From Capsaspora owczarzaki ATCC 30864 (Eukaryota; Opisthokonta; Filasterea): a stretch of DNA of 64,000 nucleotides. Under the pieces are notes generated by a model. The model did no database searches. It saw only the letters and a program-made list of their open reading frames with translations, and was not told the DNA's origin. The translations under genes and the position numbers were made by a program. This document shows, in pieces, positions 45,469-59,320 of the stretch. Every line of letters begins with the position of its first letter. The first letter of the stretch is position 1. The stretch is from positions 1,254,037-1,318,036 of the forward strand of contig NW_011887300.1 of assembly GCF_000151315.2 (NCBI RefSeq), read 5' to 3'.

Positions 45469-48400
45469 CTAGTTTGCGATCGAAGAATAGTCGACCTCCT
45501 CGGAAGGCAAAGCTGCGACTGTCGCGTAAGGGGTTGCTGAGGACTCTGGCGGCGGACGAACAGACGAGGGATTGGGCAGCGAAGGATTGGCGTACACGAC
45601 ACCAGACCCAGCCGTGGACGCCTCGGTATAGAGCAGCTCCGACGCACCTGCGGAAGCTTCAGGCTGCGAGCCAACATCCTCGTACAAGGCTTGAGCGGGC
45701 GTAGCAGACACCGCTTCGTACTTCTGCTCGGATGGCACAACAGTGATCGCCGAGTACGTGGTTGGTGTGGACGCGGGCTGCACACGAACAGACGATGCGT
45801 TAGGCAGCAAAGGATGCGCATACTCGACACCGCTGCTTGACGCTTGCATTGAACTGGGCGCAACCGCAGATGCTTCGGCATACACCTGTTCCGACAAACC
45901 GACAGGAGGAGCCTGGGGCGTCGAGCCAACATCCTCGTACAAAACATGGTTGCCAGCGGCAGACAAAGCCTCATAGGTTGGATTCACAACGTTCGACACA
46001 GTGCTGTGATCAGCAGACTGATAGGTAGGCTCTGAGGCGGATGCAGATTCGCGTGGTTTGGTGGTTGTGCTGATGGCTGGCAATGACTTTGGTACGTGAC
46101 GACGCCGAAGAGCCACAGCCAGCGCAGCCAACAAGATGAGGGCTAACAGGCCAAGAATCACTCCGAGAATGATCGGCCATGACTCTGAGTCACTTGAGCC
46201 TTTCGGAGCATTGGACGCAGCAGATGCAGCCGATGTCTGCCACGCAGACGAAGCACTGGCAGCTGATGCGGATGCCTGGGATGCAACCGAGGCTGACGAC
46301 TCTGCCGCGATGGAAGCAAAGGATGCCGAGGTAGCGAAAACTTCAGAAGCGACAGAGGCGGACGACGCGCCTGCAGCAGATGCAATTGACGCTGAAGACG
46401 CCGCAGCGAGGGAAGCGTCAGAAGCTGAGGTGGCGGAAGCATCAGAGGCAATCGACGCGGACGCCTCGGAGGCGACTGAGGCTGAAGAGGCAGTAGCAAC
46501 GGAAGCAAACGATGCAGAAACCTCGGAGGCAAATGAGGCTGAAGACGCAGAAGCAAGGGACGCGACAGATGCCGAGAGCTCTGAGGTAGCGGAAACAAGC
46601 GACGCAACCGAGGCAGATTGCGTGGACGCGACTGAAGCAACGGAGGCGCTGGAAGCAGAAGCAATGGACGCGAGCGACACGCACGATCCACCCATTGGAA
46701 CATAACCGTCATTGCACTGACTGCACACAGACGTTGAAGTGCAGTACAGGCAATTGTTCGGGCAACACGAACCAGACCCAGCCGCAAAGCAGGTGGCGCA
46801 GGCTTTGTCACACTCTGTAGCACAAAAGTGTCAGTGAAATGATCACTTAGTGATTGCCATCCTCTCAAACACTTACGATATGGAGTGGATGCAGTGCCGT
46901 ATGTGCTGGGCGGAGCGACAGTGTTGTCACCAAAGGTAAAGTTGTTGGGGCTCAGCGGCTGGGCAAGGTCGTACGTGTACGACAAGTACAAACCATTTCG
47001 CAGGCCCTTAAACAGACCAGGCGGCAATGTGGTCAGGGGATTGTCACTCAAAGTCCTAACGGCCACTTTGAAGTGAGAAGTAAAATCGATCACATGCATT
47101 GGGCGTTTTGGCTTACAATACTATCAATGCAGTCAGGTTTGTGAATGCGTTAGCGGCGAGGCTGGTGATCTGGTTGGCGTGCAGTCGCCTGTGGATAGTG
47201 TCGCAAACGAGTCAGCCGTTTGGGTGTTGATTCGTCGCATGTTCGCTTCCTTACAATTGTGCCACCGCAGTCAAGCCTGTGGCTGCAGCGGAGGGAATGT
47301 TGGCGATCTGGTTTGTGGATAAATCCCTGCCAATAGCGAGTTTCTAACGAGTGAGCGCTCTGGCTGTTGATTCGTCATGTCCTCGCTTCCTTACAAGGTA
47401 TTCAGCGCAGTCAGGTTTCTGAACGCGTCTGTGGGAATACTGGTGATCAGGTTGTTTTGCATGTATCTATAGATGGAAGCGCAATCAAGTGACTTTCGGA
47501 ACCGTTTGCGAGAGTGATTCGTTGATGTCTGTGATTGCGTACAAGAAACCCAAGGAAGTGGGGCCTGTGAATGCAGAGGCTGGAAAGCTGGTGATCAGGT
47601 TGGTTTGCATGTATCTACCGATAGAATCGCAATCAAGTGAGCCTTTCGCGAGTGACCGTTTGCGAGAGTGATTCTGCTTACAACATAGACAGCGCGGCGA
47701 GACCGGTGAATGTATTAGCGGGAATGCTGGTGATATTATTGGACTGAAGATCCCTACAGACAGTATCGCAAACTAGTGAGTCCTTTGAACGTGTTTCTTC
47801 CTTTGCTCGAGTTGCTTACAATGAAAACATCGCAGTCAGGCCCGCGAATGCGGAGGCGGAAATGCTGGTGATCTGGTTGGTTCCCAGATTCCTGCAGAAA
47901 CGAGTGAGCCATTGAGCGTGACTTTTCCTGTTATTGCCTTGCTTACAATTGTCCCAACGCAGTCAGGCCTGGAAATGCAGAGGAGGCAATGCTAGTGATC
48001 TTGTTGTTTCCGATATTTCTGCAAAGTTTGATGAAAAAAACGAGTGAGTGGTTTCGCGTTTGATTCTTGCTGATACTGCTGTGGTTTCTTACAAGAAGTT
48101 CAACATAGTCAGGCCTGTGAACGCAGAGGAGGGAATGGTGGTCATCTGGTTGTAGGACAGATCCCTGCAGATGGAGTTGCCAACGAGTGAGAAATTTGCA
48201 CGAGATCCTAGCGGTCGTTGCGTGCTTACATGTAAGTCAGCGCAGTGAGGCCTGTGAATGCATTTGCATCAACACTGGTAATCTGGTTGCGAAGGAAAAC
48301 TCTGTATGCATCGTCGCAAAAACAGAGTGAGCTGTCGGATGTGTGTGAGTCTCACGTCGTTGCTTGCTTACAGGTTGGTCAACGCAGTCAGACCAGTCAA

Positions 48401-48697
48401 TGCCGACGCAGGAATACTGGTGATCTGGTTGTCCTGCAGATACCTATCAAATCGGATGCCAAATGAGGAGAGGCAATGGTTCAGCTCAAAGGCCAACTCG
48501 ATGGTCAACATTTACAGCAACTTTGTGGCGAGTGGGATTGCGGTTGGAATCTCAGCGAGCGATTTGCTCGTGCAATCCACGGTGATTCCCGAGCAACTGC
48601 ACGCGGTGCAAGCATCGACTGCTTGCGACAAGTGGACGCGATTGATCACGCAAAGCAGCAAAAGCAGCAGCCCAAAGGCAAATCCGTTCGTTGCCAT
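45469..48697 (-). CDS. LRR receptor R1 with Ala/Ser stalk and tyrosine-rich tail
   Basis: Thirteen exons, 808 residues. Exon 1 (48697-48516): signal peptide ([21 protein letters not shown]) and LRR N-cap (CTACSCSGITVDC). Ten 72-nt exons (48443 to about 47110) each encode one 24-residue extracellular-type LRR ([20 protein letters not shown] type), phase 2. Exon 47055-46877 is the LRR C-terminal part ([14 protein letters not shown]). The last exon (46814-45469) has a furin-like Cys-rich module (CDKACATCF...CLYC...CSQCNDGY), about 170 residues of Ala-Ser repeats (SASVASxASSAS), one membrane span ([27 protein letters not shown] stop-transfer) and a roughly 200-residue tail. The tail holds many Tyr motifs: NPTYEAL (PTB-type NPxY), YEDV twice, YAEA, TTYSAI, YANP (Grb2-type YxN) and C-terminal VDYSSI (ITIM consensus). 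It has no kinase domain. Probable phosphotyrosine-docking surface receptor. Confidence 0.88.
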
Positions 48698-48769
48698 CTG
48701 TTGAGGATTGCGAATCTGAGGCATCACGGCGTCAACGTGAGTAAGCAGATTTTGAACAGACGCCCGGTT

Positions 48770-48773
<4 letters not shown>

Positions 48774-48832
<59 letters not shown>
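48774..48832. repeat. (GA)n microsatellite upstream of R1
   Basis: About 28 GA units (CT on the coding strand) located 77-135 bp before the R1 start codon, in the same relative setting as those at HACE1 and R2. Confidence 0.9.
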
Positions 48833-48835
<3 letters not shown>

Positions 48836-49282
48836 TCATTGCGGTTTGTTCCTCCCCGCCCACCGAACTCAGCAAATTCCAACTTGTGTCCTTTCCTTTC
48901 ATGCCGGCTCCTCGCCGCTCTTCGCCGTGCCAGCACGCGCTTCTTTCGTTGGCGACCTCCACTTGGCTTTGGTGGCCAACAACAATACGCCTTCACGCGA
49001 GCGACCGGCAGAGGCGACTCCGCATCAGCACCTCGACCGCAAGGCTTGAAAAGTTGACTCGTTCGTGCCGGTGTTTGTAAATTGAATTTTCCTTTTTCAG
49101 TTGTTTTTGTTGTTTTGATTGGCTTTGTTTTGTTTTCAAAACCAGTCTCACGGGCGCCACTGTTCCTTGCGCTCTGTCAAGTACGTCTGCCTTAGTTTCA
49201 GAAGTGGGTTGCAGTGGATCGCGTCGGAGGGGGGTCAGAAGGGGGAGAGAGAAAGAGAGGGAAAGAGAGAAAGCGAAACAGC
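48833..49282. other. R1 upstream region
   Basis: No convincing gene. Contains scattered GA-rich runs (49240-49285) leading into the conserved block that is shared with R3. Confidence 0.4.
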
Positions 49283-49670
49283 GGCAGAGGACGTGTCGTG
49301 GCTCCCGCTCCGCTATCTGCCGATGCCACTCGCTCGCTCAGCGGCCCACGACCGCCTTCCGCTGTGAGGCGGAGATCACTTCAAAAACACAAGCGAATCG
49401 AAATGCGAGAGTGGTTTGTTGATTGGGGTTGATGCGGATGTTGATTGGGCGTACTGTTTTGCTGCTGTTGGGGGCAACCAAAATAGAGTGACCCGCGCCA
49501 CCATCACGCGTTTGAATTGTGATTTTAAGCATTCGTTGCTGACCGTCTGTTTCGACTCTGCGGGCGGGGGCTATCACAGTTGAGACTATGTGAAGCCGTG
49601 CATGACAGGTCATCGCGACGACCCCTCCAACAACGGACACAACAGAGGCAAAAAAAATAAACCAAACAAA
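49283..49670. repeat. Conserved upstream block, R1 copy
   Basis: About 390 bp almost identical to 58934-59320 upstream of R3, including GTGTCGTGGCTCCCGCTCCG, GAGGCGGAGATCACTTCAAA and ACCAAAATAGAGTGACCCGC. A more diverged version (GAGGCAGAAATCACTTGAAC, ACCAAAATTAGAGTGATCCG) lies upstream of R2 at about 54400-54560. It reads open on the minus strand for about 115 codons in both close copies. It may be a duplicated promoter/enhancer or a distal 5' exon. Confidence 0.75.
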
Positions 49671-50028
49671 TGGGAAAACGTGCAATCAAAGAACACAAAC
49701 CACAACAACAATAACAAAACAACGGCAAACGACGGCAAACAACGGCAAAGAGTTTGCATCGCGATCAAAGCACATCGACAACGACGTGCGGACGGATGCC
49801 AGTGAGTGGTCTCGACTCGTTCGGACAGCGCGCAGTGAGAGATGAGTTTAGATGATCGGCATCGGTTTAGTTTACCGTGACCGCGATCGCGATCGCGCCA
49901 ACCACGATTCTGTTCGCTTGATCAATGCCAGGAACAAGACGTAGACATCCTTTGAGGAAACAATAGCTGATTGCGATTGCCAAACCCTCAAAACCAACTT
50001 GTACAAGCGGAAATTTAGTGTGGGACTA

Positions 50029-50272
50029 ATGTCGAGCGAGCAACAGCGCATGTCGATGGAAGCAGCCCAGCTGAGTGAGCAACAAAATCAAATCAAGATG
50101 AGGCTGCGAGCGTTGGATGAAGATTACGGACTGAAGCGGCAGCGCGCTGAGAGAGCCGAGAAAGAGTTTATCGCGGCGCAGCAGACCGTGGTTCGGCTCA
50201 CCTCACGTCTTGCAGCACCCGGCGCCGACGGAGATCATGGCGCCCAGCTTCAAGCGTTGTTGAAGCATGGTA
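50029..50272 (+). CDS. Possible coiled-coil exon between R1 and R2
   Basis: About 80 codons from ATG at 50029 encode a strongly charged, heptad-like helix (EQQRMSMEAAQLSEQQNQIKM, then RLRALDEDYGLKRQRAERAEKEF), ending near a GTAGCA donor-like site at 50272. An AG acceptor-like site (GGAAATTTAG) lies just upstream. About 220 bp earlier, 49774-49802 reads HIDNDVRTDA followed by a GTGAGT donor, and a related HFDNDLRTDT plus GTGAGT occurs at 54744-54772 upstream of R2. This may be a small gene transcribed divergently from the receptors, or a gene remnant. Not recognised as a family. Confidence 0.4.
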
Positions 50273-50447
50273 GCAGGCGACTGAAGCATTTTGGTTGCGC
50301 TCGTCCGTCTCATGCGTTCGCGTTGTGTTGAAATGATTAAATTCGGTTTGAAAGGAAGCAGAAATCAAGGTGAAACTATTTGAGCAATGGAGATGCATGA
50401 CAATAACAGGCAACAAGTCGAGCAGGGATTCGAACAGCACTCGTTCG

Positions 50448-53400
50448 CTAGTTTGAGATCGACGTGTAGTCAGCATTCCCGATCGGCTCGGAAGGTGCCA
50501 CACCGACAGACGAGAACGCTTTCGTTTCACTGGATGCAGACACAGTCGCCTCGGCATAGAGCAGTTCCGACGAACCCACGGGAGCCTGGCGGGTCTTTGC
50601 GTCAACATCGTCGTACACGGCATGGATGCCAGTAGCAGACACCGCTTCGTATGTCTGATCGGATGGCACAACAGTGATCGCCGAGTACGTGGTTGGTGTG
50701 GACGCGGGCTGCACACGAACAGAAGAGGCACTAGGCAGCAAAGGATCAGCATACTCGACACCGCTGCTTGTTGAACTGGATGCAACCGCAGATGCTTCGG
50801 CATACACCTGTTCCGATAAACCCACAGGGGCCTGAGGCTTTGAGTCAATGTGTTCGTACAAGGCGTGGTTGCCAGTAGGAGTCAACGCGTCATAGGTTGG
50901 ATTCACAACATTCGACACAGTGCTGCTGTGCTGCTGGTAGGTCGGCTCCGTGCTGTTGTTAGTCAATGGTTTGGGTGAGCGACGACGCCGAAGGGCCACG
51001 GCCAGCGCAGCCAACAAAATGAGAGCCAACAGGCCAAGAATGACTCCAAGAATAATAGGCCATGAATCTGTATCGCTGGAACTTTTTGGAGCAGTGGACG
51101 CGGCGGATGCAGCAGACGCAGTAGATGTCGGCCAAACTGAAGAAGCACTTGCAATAGATGCAGACGCCTGTGAGGCGACGGAAGCTGAAGACGCAGTAGC
51201 AAGAGAAGCAAAGGAGGCCGAAATAGTGGAAACATCGGAAGCGACTGAAGCGACAGATGTGGATGCCACGCTTGCGTCAGAGGCAATCGAAGCTGAAGAG
51301 GCAGCAGCGAGGGAAGCATCGGATGCCGAGGTGGCGGAAACAGCAGAAGCAACTGAAGCGACAGATGCGGATGCCACGCTTGCGTCAGAGGCAATCGAAG
51401 CTGAAGAGGCAGCAGCGAGGGAAGCATCGGATGCCGAGGTGGCAGAAACAGCAGAAGCAACTGACGCGGATGCCTGTGATGCAGCAGAGACTGAAGCCGC
51501 AGTAGCCAAGGAAGCGGAAACCTCAGAAGCGATTGCCGCGCTTGCAGCAGATGCAATGGAAGCTGAAGACGCAGACGCAATGGAAGCATAGAATGCTGAG
51601 GTAGCCGAAACATCGGAAGCGACAGATGCAGACACTTGTGAGGCAATTGACGCTGAAGACGCAGAAGCTATGGAAGCAAAGGATGCCGAGGTCGCGGAAA
51701 CATCAGAAGCAATAGCCGCGCTTGCAACAGATGCAGTAGAAGCTGAAGATGCAGAAGCAAGGGAAGCAAAGGATGCCGATGTGGCCGAAAGATCAGAGGC
51801 GATAGACGCGGATGACGCGCTGGCGGCCGAGGCAAGCGAAGCGAGCGGAACACATGATCCACTCAATATGCCATATCCTTCGTAGCACCGGGTGCACAAC
51901 GTGGGGGAAACGCAGGTCAGACAATTGATCGGGCAACAAGAACTGGAGAAGCCGTCAAAACAGGTGGCACAGGCTGTGTTACACTCTGCGGTAAACATGT
52001 GAGTGAAAATGATCGAATGGAGATTGCAGTCATCTTGCAACGTACTGAATGGAGTTTGTACAGCGCCGTATGTGCTTGGTGGAGCGACTGTGTTCCCATC
52101 AAAGGTGAAGTTGTTGGGGGCAAGATATTGGTTCGCCAACGACAAGGTTAAGGTATTTTTCAGGCCCATGAACAGACCAGGAGGCAAAGTGGTGAAGGGA
52201 TTTGTATTCAAAGTCCTAGAGAACTTGAAGTCAGAGACAAATCGAATCCATGCATTAAGCGTTCCACGTACAGTGTATTCATCGCAGTGAGACCTGAGAA
52301 TGCGTTTGGGGGAATGCTGGTGATCGAGTTGTTGTGCAGACCTCTGCAACAAATAGAGTCACAAAAGAGTGAGTCGCTGGTTTGTGATTCTTCATTCTTT
52401 GCTGCTTACAAAAACGTTAGTGTAGTCAGGCCTGTGAATACAGAGGTGGGAATACTGGTGATCTGGTTGCTGAAGATATGTCTGCAGACCGAGTCATGTA
52501 TGAGCCGATTGTGTGTCTGGGGGTCATGTCTTTGCTTGCCTACTTACAACTGCTGCAGCGCAGACGGGCCTGTGAATGCGTTTGCTTGAATGTTGGTGAT
52601 GTGGTTCAGTTCCAGTCGTCTACAGAGACCACAGTGTCGCAAACAGGTGAGCGTGTTTTCATGGGATGAGCTTGTTTTTATGTGTGATTCTTGAGAACTT
52701 TCTTGACTCACAGCATGGTCAGCGCAGTCAAGCTTGCGAATGCGTTTGCAGACACGCTGGTGATCCGGTTGCTGTGCAAAGTTCTACCAAACGTTGCACA
52801 TACGAGTGAGACGGATGACCTCGTATTTCGCCCCGTCTTTGCGTGCTTACAAGATCTTCAGCGTCGTCAGGCCGGCGATTGTAGCGGAGGGAATGCTGGT
52901 GAGCTGGTTGCCGGACAGATCTCTACAGAGCAAGTTGCCAACGAGTGAGGCCGTTGAGTGGATTGGGCGAATCTTCCTGGAGGTGTTTGCTTACAATTGT
53001 ACCAGTGCCGGCAAGCCTGCAAATGCGCCTTCAGCAATGCTGGTGATCTGGTTCTGTTGCAAAACCCTACAGGGACAGTAGTGTCGCAAACACAGTGAGC
53101 TGCTGGTTGTGTGTGCCTCGTCGTTGTTTGCTTACAGGTTTGTCAGCGCAGTCAGGCCCGCCAATGCGGAGGCAGAAATGCTGGTGATCGGGTTCTCGTT
53201 CATAATTCTATCGTCCGCATGTCAGTTAGCAACACAGGACAGTGCTTCGATTCGAGGGAGGGTCAACTCGATGATAACACTGACAGGATGGTTGTGGACG
53301 CTGGGATTCCGGTTGGAAAGTCTGTGAGAGATCTGCCATTGCAATTGAGGTAACTTCCCGAGCAAGTGCACGCGCCGCCAGTTCCGCATGCTTCGACTGC

Positions 53401-53478
53401 TTGCGACAAGTGGACGTGGTGGATCACGCAAAGCAGCAAAAGCAGCAGACCAACGGCAAATCCGTTCTTCTTCGCCAT
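50448..53478 (-). CDS. LRR receptor R2 with Ala/Ser stalk and tyrosine-rich tail
   Basis: Ten exons, 801 residues: exon 1 (53478-53285) with signal peptide ([21 protein letters not shown]) and LRR N-cap, seven 72-nt LRR exons (about 53200 to 52270), LRR C-terminal exon (52215-52046) and the large exon 51985-50448. Same plan as R1. The Cys-rich module differs ([21 protein letters not shown]). The Ala/Ser stalk is longer than in R1, with an internal duplication (DASVASxSVASVAS blocks). The span [24 protein letters not shown] is identical. Tail motifs: NPTYDAL, YEHI, YAEA twice, [22 protein letters not shown] and C-terminal ADYTSISN. The YANP/TPYATV segment of R1 and R3 is absent. R2 is the most diverged of the three and has the fewest LRRs. 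Confidence 0.87.
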
Positions 53479-53534
53479 CTGTTATCTGAATCAGAGGCAG
53501 TTAGTTTACAGTGCAAAGTGAGTTTGCAGTGTTT

Positions 53535-55169
<1,635 letters not shown>

Positions 55170-58100
55170 CTAGATTGCGATCGAAGAGTACTCGACATTT
55201 CCGTTCTGCGTCGAAGGCACAGCAGCGACTGTCGCGTAAGGGGTTGCTGAGGACTCTGGCGGCGGACGAACAGACGAGGGATTGGGCAGCGAAGGATTGG
55301 CGTACACGACACCAGACCCAGCCGTGGACGCTTCGGTATAGAGCAGCTCCGAGGCACCTTCAGAAGCTCGGGGCTGCGAGCCGACATCCTCGTACAAGGC
55401 TTGAGCGGGCGTAGCAGACGCCGTTTCGTACTTCTGCTCGGATGGCACAACAGTGATCGCCGAGTACGTGGTTGGTGTGGACGCGGGCTGCACACGAACA
55501 GACGATGCGTTAGGCAGCAAAGGATGGGCATACTCGACACCGCTGCTTGATGCTTGCATTGAACTGGGTGCAACCGCAGATGCTTCGGCATACACCTGTT
55601 CCGACAAACCGACAGGAGGAGCCTGGGGCATCGAGCCAACATCCTCGTACAAGACATGGTTGCCAGCGGCAGACAAAGCTTCGTAGGTTGGATTCACAAC
55701 GTTCGACACAGTGCTGTGATCAGCAGACTGATAGGTAGGCTCTGAGGCGGATGCAGATTCGCGTGGTTTGGTGGTTGCGCTGATGGCTGGCAATGACTTT
55801 GGTGCGCGACGACGCCGAAGAGCTACAGCCAGCGCAGCCAACAAGATGAGGGCTAACAGGCCAAGAATCACGCCGAGAATGATCGGCCATGACTCTGAGT
55901 CACTTGAGCCTTTCGGAGCATTGGACGCAGCAGATGCAGCCGATGTCTGCCACGCAGACGAAGCACTGGCTGCTGATGCGGATGCCTGGGATGCAACCGA
56001 GGCTGACGACTCTGCCGCGATGGAAGCAAAGGATGCCGAGGTAGCAGAAACTTCAGAAGCGACAGAGGCGGACGACGCGCCGGCAGCAGATGCAATTGAC
56101 GCTGAAGACGCCTCAGCGAGGGAAGCGTCAGAAGCTGAGGTGGCGGAAGCATCGGAGGCAACCGACGCGGACGCCTCGGAGGCAACTGAGGCTGAAGAGG
56201 CAGTAGCAACGGAAGCAAACGATGCAGAGACCTCGGAGGCAAATGAGGCTGAAGACGCAGAAGCAAGGGACGCGACGGATGCCGAGAGCTCTGAGGTAGC
56301 GGAAACAAGCGACGCAACCGAGGCAGCTTGCGTGGACGCGACTGAAGCAACGGAGGCGCTGGAAGCAGAAGCAATGGACGCGAGCGACACGCATGATCCA
56401 CCCATTGGAACATAACCGTCGTTGCACTGACTGCACACAGACGTTGAAGTGCAGTACAGGCAATTGTTCGGGCAACACCCAGCGGACCCAGCCGCAAAGC
56501 AGGTGGCGCAGGCTTTGTCACACTCTGTAGCACAAAAGTGTCAGTGAAATGATCACTTAGTGATTGCCATCCTCTCAAACACTTACTATTTGGAGTGGAT
56601 GCAGTGCCGTATGTGCTGGGCGGAGCGACAGTGTTGTCACCAAAGGTAAAGTTGTTGGGGCTCAGCGGCTGGGCAAAGTCGGATGTGTACGACAAGTACA
56701 AACCATTTTGCAGGCCCTTAAACAGACCAGGCGGCAATGTGGTCAGGGGATTGCCATTCAAAGTCCTAGAAGCATCCTGAAGTGAGAGGCAACATCGGAA
56801 ATTTGCATCAGGAGTGCTTGCTTACAAGGCTTGCAGTCCAGTTGCAGTCAGACCCGCGAATGCGTTTGTAGAAAGGCTGGTGATCTTGTTGTTGTGCAGC
56901 AGCCTACAACAAATGACAAATAGTGAGTGGCTTGTGTTGACTCGTCATGTCTTTTGTTCGCTTACAATCGCTGCATCGCATTCAGGCCGGTGAATTCAGA
57001 CGAGCCAATGTCTGTGAGCTGGTTCGCGGATAAATCCCTACAAATCGCGAGTTGCAAACGAGTGAGTCGTTTGTGTGTGTGTGATTCGTCATGACGCTTG
57101 TGCTTCCTTACAAGAAACCCAAGGAAGTGAGGCCTGTGAACGCAGAGGCCGCAAAGCTGGTGATCAGGTTGGTTTGCATGTATCTACCGATAGAATCGCA
57201 ATCAAGTGAGCCTTTCGCGAGTGACCGTTTGCGAGAGTGATTCTGCTTACAACATAGACAGCGCGGCGAGACCGGTGAATGTATTAGCGGGAATGCTGGT
57301 GATATTATTGGACTGAAGATCCCTACAGACAGTATCGCAAACTAGTGAGTCCTTTGAACGTGTTTCTTCCTTTGCTCGAGTTGCTTACAATGAAAACATC
57401 GCAGTCAGGCCCGCGAACGCGGAGGCGGAAATGCTGGTGATCTGGTTGGTTCCCAGATCCCTACAGAAACGAGTGAGTCATTGAGCGTGGCTTTTCCTGT
57501 TATTGCCTTGCTTACAATTGTTCCAGCGCAGCGAGGCCGGTGAATGCAGAGGAGGGAATGCTCGTGATCTTGTTGTTTCCGATATTTCTGCAAATTTTGA
57601 CGCAAAAAACGAGTGAGTGATTTTGTGTTTGATTCTTGCTTTTATTGCTGTAGTTTCTTACAAGAAGTTCAGCACAGTCAGGCCTGTGAATGCAGAGGAG
57701 GGAATGGTGGTCATCTGGTTGTAGGACAGATCCCTGCAGACGGAGTTTCCAACGAGTGAGAGGTTTGTACGAGATCCTTGCGGCTTGTGTTTACTTACAT
57801 GTAAGTCAGCGCAGTGAGGCCTGTGAATGCGTTTGCATCAACACTGGTGATCTGGTTGCGAAGGAAAACTCTGTATGGACATTATCGTCGCAAAAACAGA
57901 GTGAGCTGTCGGATGTGTGTGAGTCTCACGTCGTTGCTTGCTTACAGGTTGGTCAACGCAGTCAGGCCAGTCAATGCCGACGCAGGAATACTGGTGATCT
58001 GGTTGTCCTGCAGATACCTATCAATTCAGATGCCAAATGAGGAGGGGCAATGGTTCAGCTCAAAGGCCAACTCGTACAGCAGCTTTGTGGCGAGTGGGAT

Positions 58101-58259
58101 TGCGGTTGGAATCTCAGCGAGCAATTTGCTCGTGCAATCCACGGTGATTCCCGAGCAACTGCACGCGGTGCACGCATCGACTGCTTGCGACAAGTGGACG
58201 CGATTGATCACGCAAAGCAGCAAAAGCAGCAGCCCAAAGGCAAATCCGTTCGTTGCCAT
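55170..58259 (-). CDS. LRR receptor R3 with Ala/Ser stalk and tyrosine-rich tail
   Basis: Twelve exons, 787 residues: exon 1 (58259-58078), nine 72-nt LRR exons (about 58015 to 56820), LRR C-terminal exon (56765-56587) and the large exon 56524-55170. It is nearly identical to R1 in signal peptide, several LRR exons with their introns, Cys-rich module, Ala/Ser stalk, membrane span and tail. Differences include one LRR fewer, CCPNNC context changes, and a different C-terminus: R3 ends NGNVEYSSIAI where R1 ends SEEVDYSSIAN. Both keep the V-x-Y-S-S-I ITIM-type consensus. Tail motifs NPTYEAL, YEDV (twice), YAEA, TTYSAI, YANP and TPYATV are conserved. The R1/R3 similarity extends into the upstream block at 58934-59320, so a whole gene with its promoter was copied. 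Confidence 0.88.
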
Positions 58260-58933
58260 CTGTTGAGGATTGCGAAGTTTACAGTTTACCAGAAAAAGTG
58301 AGTTTCCATTTTAAACACTCGTAACTACCAAGTTTGAGGTGCGGATGGATGGCTTTGCCGCGTCTATTGATCAGAAGAGAGACAACGAGACAAATAGCTA
58401 AAGAGATAAAGAGAGAGAGAGCGCGATGAAGTGACGAAGCGAGAGTGAATGTGTTTGGGTGGCTGCGCTCCACTCCAATGCACCCAAGCACCTCCATCAC
58501 TCCATCACTGCGGTTTGTTTCGTTTTGTTTTTCGCTTTGTTTTTCGCCGCTTTTTTGGAACCCGCCCCCAAATTCCACTTTCTTGTGTCCCTGCTCGCTC
58601 TCTGTGTCTGTGTCTCTCGCTCTGATCCACCCAGCCGCGCGGTTCTTTCTTTGGACCATATCCACTTGAAGGGCTTTCAATGACAGCAATGATGCGCCTG
58701 CACGCAGAACCAGGCAGACAGGCAGACCGGATTGTAAAAACACCTTCAAAAATGTTGATTCGGTCGGGGTTTTTGATTTGTGTTTTTTTTTTTGTCTCTT
58801 TTCCCCCACTTGCGCCCTGTCCAATGCATCTGCTTGACTTTCATCAGCTGGTTGCAGCAGATCGCATCGGAGGGTCAGAGGCGGGAGAGACAAGAGAGCG
58901 AGAGAGAAAGAGCGAGACAGAGAGGGAAACAAC

Positions 58934-59320
58934 GGCAGAGGACGTGTCGTGGCTCCCGCTCCGCTATCTGCCGATGCCACTCGCTCGTTCAGCGGCCCAC
59001 GACCGCCTGCCGCTGTGAGGCGGAGATCACTTCAAAAACACAAGCGAATCGAAATGCGAGAGTGGTTTGTTGATTGGGGCTGATGCGGATGTTGATTGGG
59101 CGTACTGTTTTGCTGCTGTTGGGGGCAACCAAAATAGAGTGACCCGCGCCACCATCACGCGTTTGAATTGTGATTTTAAGCATTCGTTGCTGACCGTCTG
59201 TTTCGACTCTGCGGGCGGGGGCTATCACAGTTGAGACTATGTGGAGCTGTGCATGACAGGTCATCGCGACGACCCCCTCGAACAACGGACACAACAGAGG
59301 CAAAAAAAATAAACCAAACA
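58934..59320. repeat. Conserved upstream block, R3 copy
   Basis: Near-identical partner of 49283-49670. Similarity ends sharply after a shared CAACAACGGACACAACAGAG stretch and an A8 run. It lies about 0.7-1.1 kb upstream of the R3 start codon, against about 0.6-1.0 kb for R1. Confidence 0.8.

Noticed and set aside
47100-48450. CRISPR-like array of regularly spaced repeats (also 52260-53220 and 56820-58020)
   Set aside because: The repeats are 72-nt LRR exons with splice sites at both ends and phase-2 introns; the host is eukaryotic.
49338-49685. Secreted-looking minus-strand protein in the R1 upstream block (also 58989-59345)
   Set aside because: Open in both close copies but the R2 version is not maintained as coding; treated as a conserved block, not a gene.
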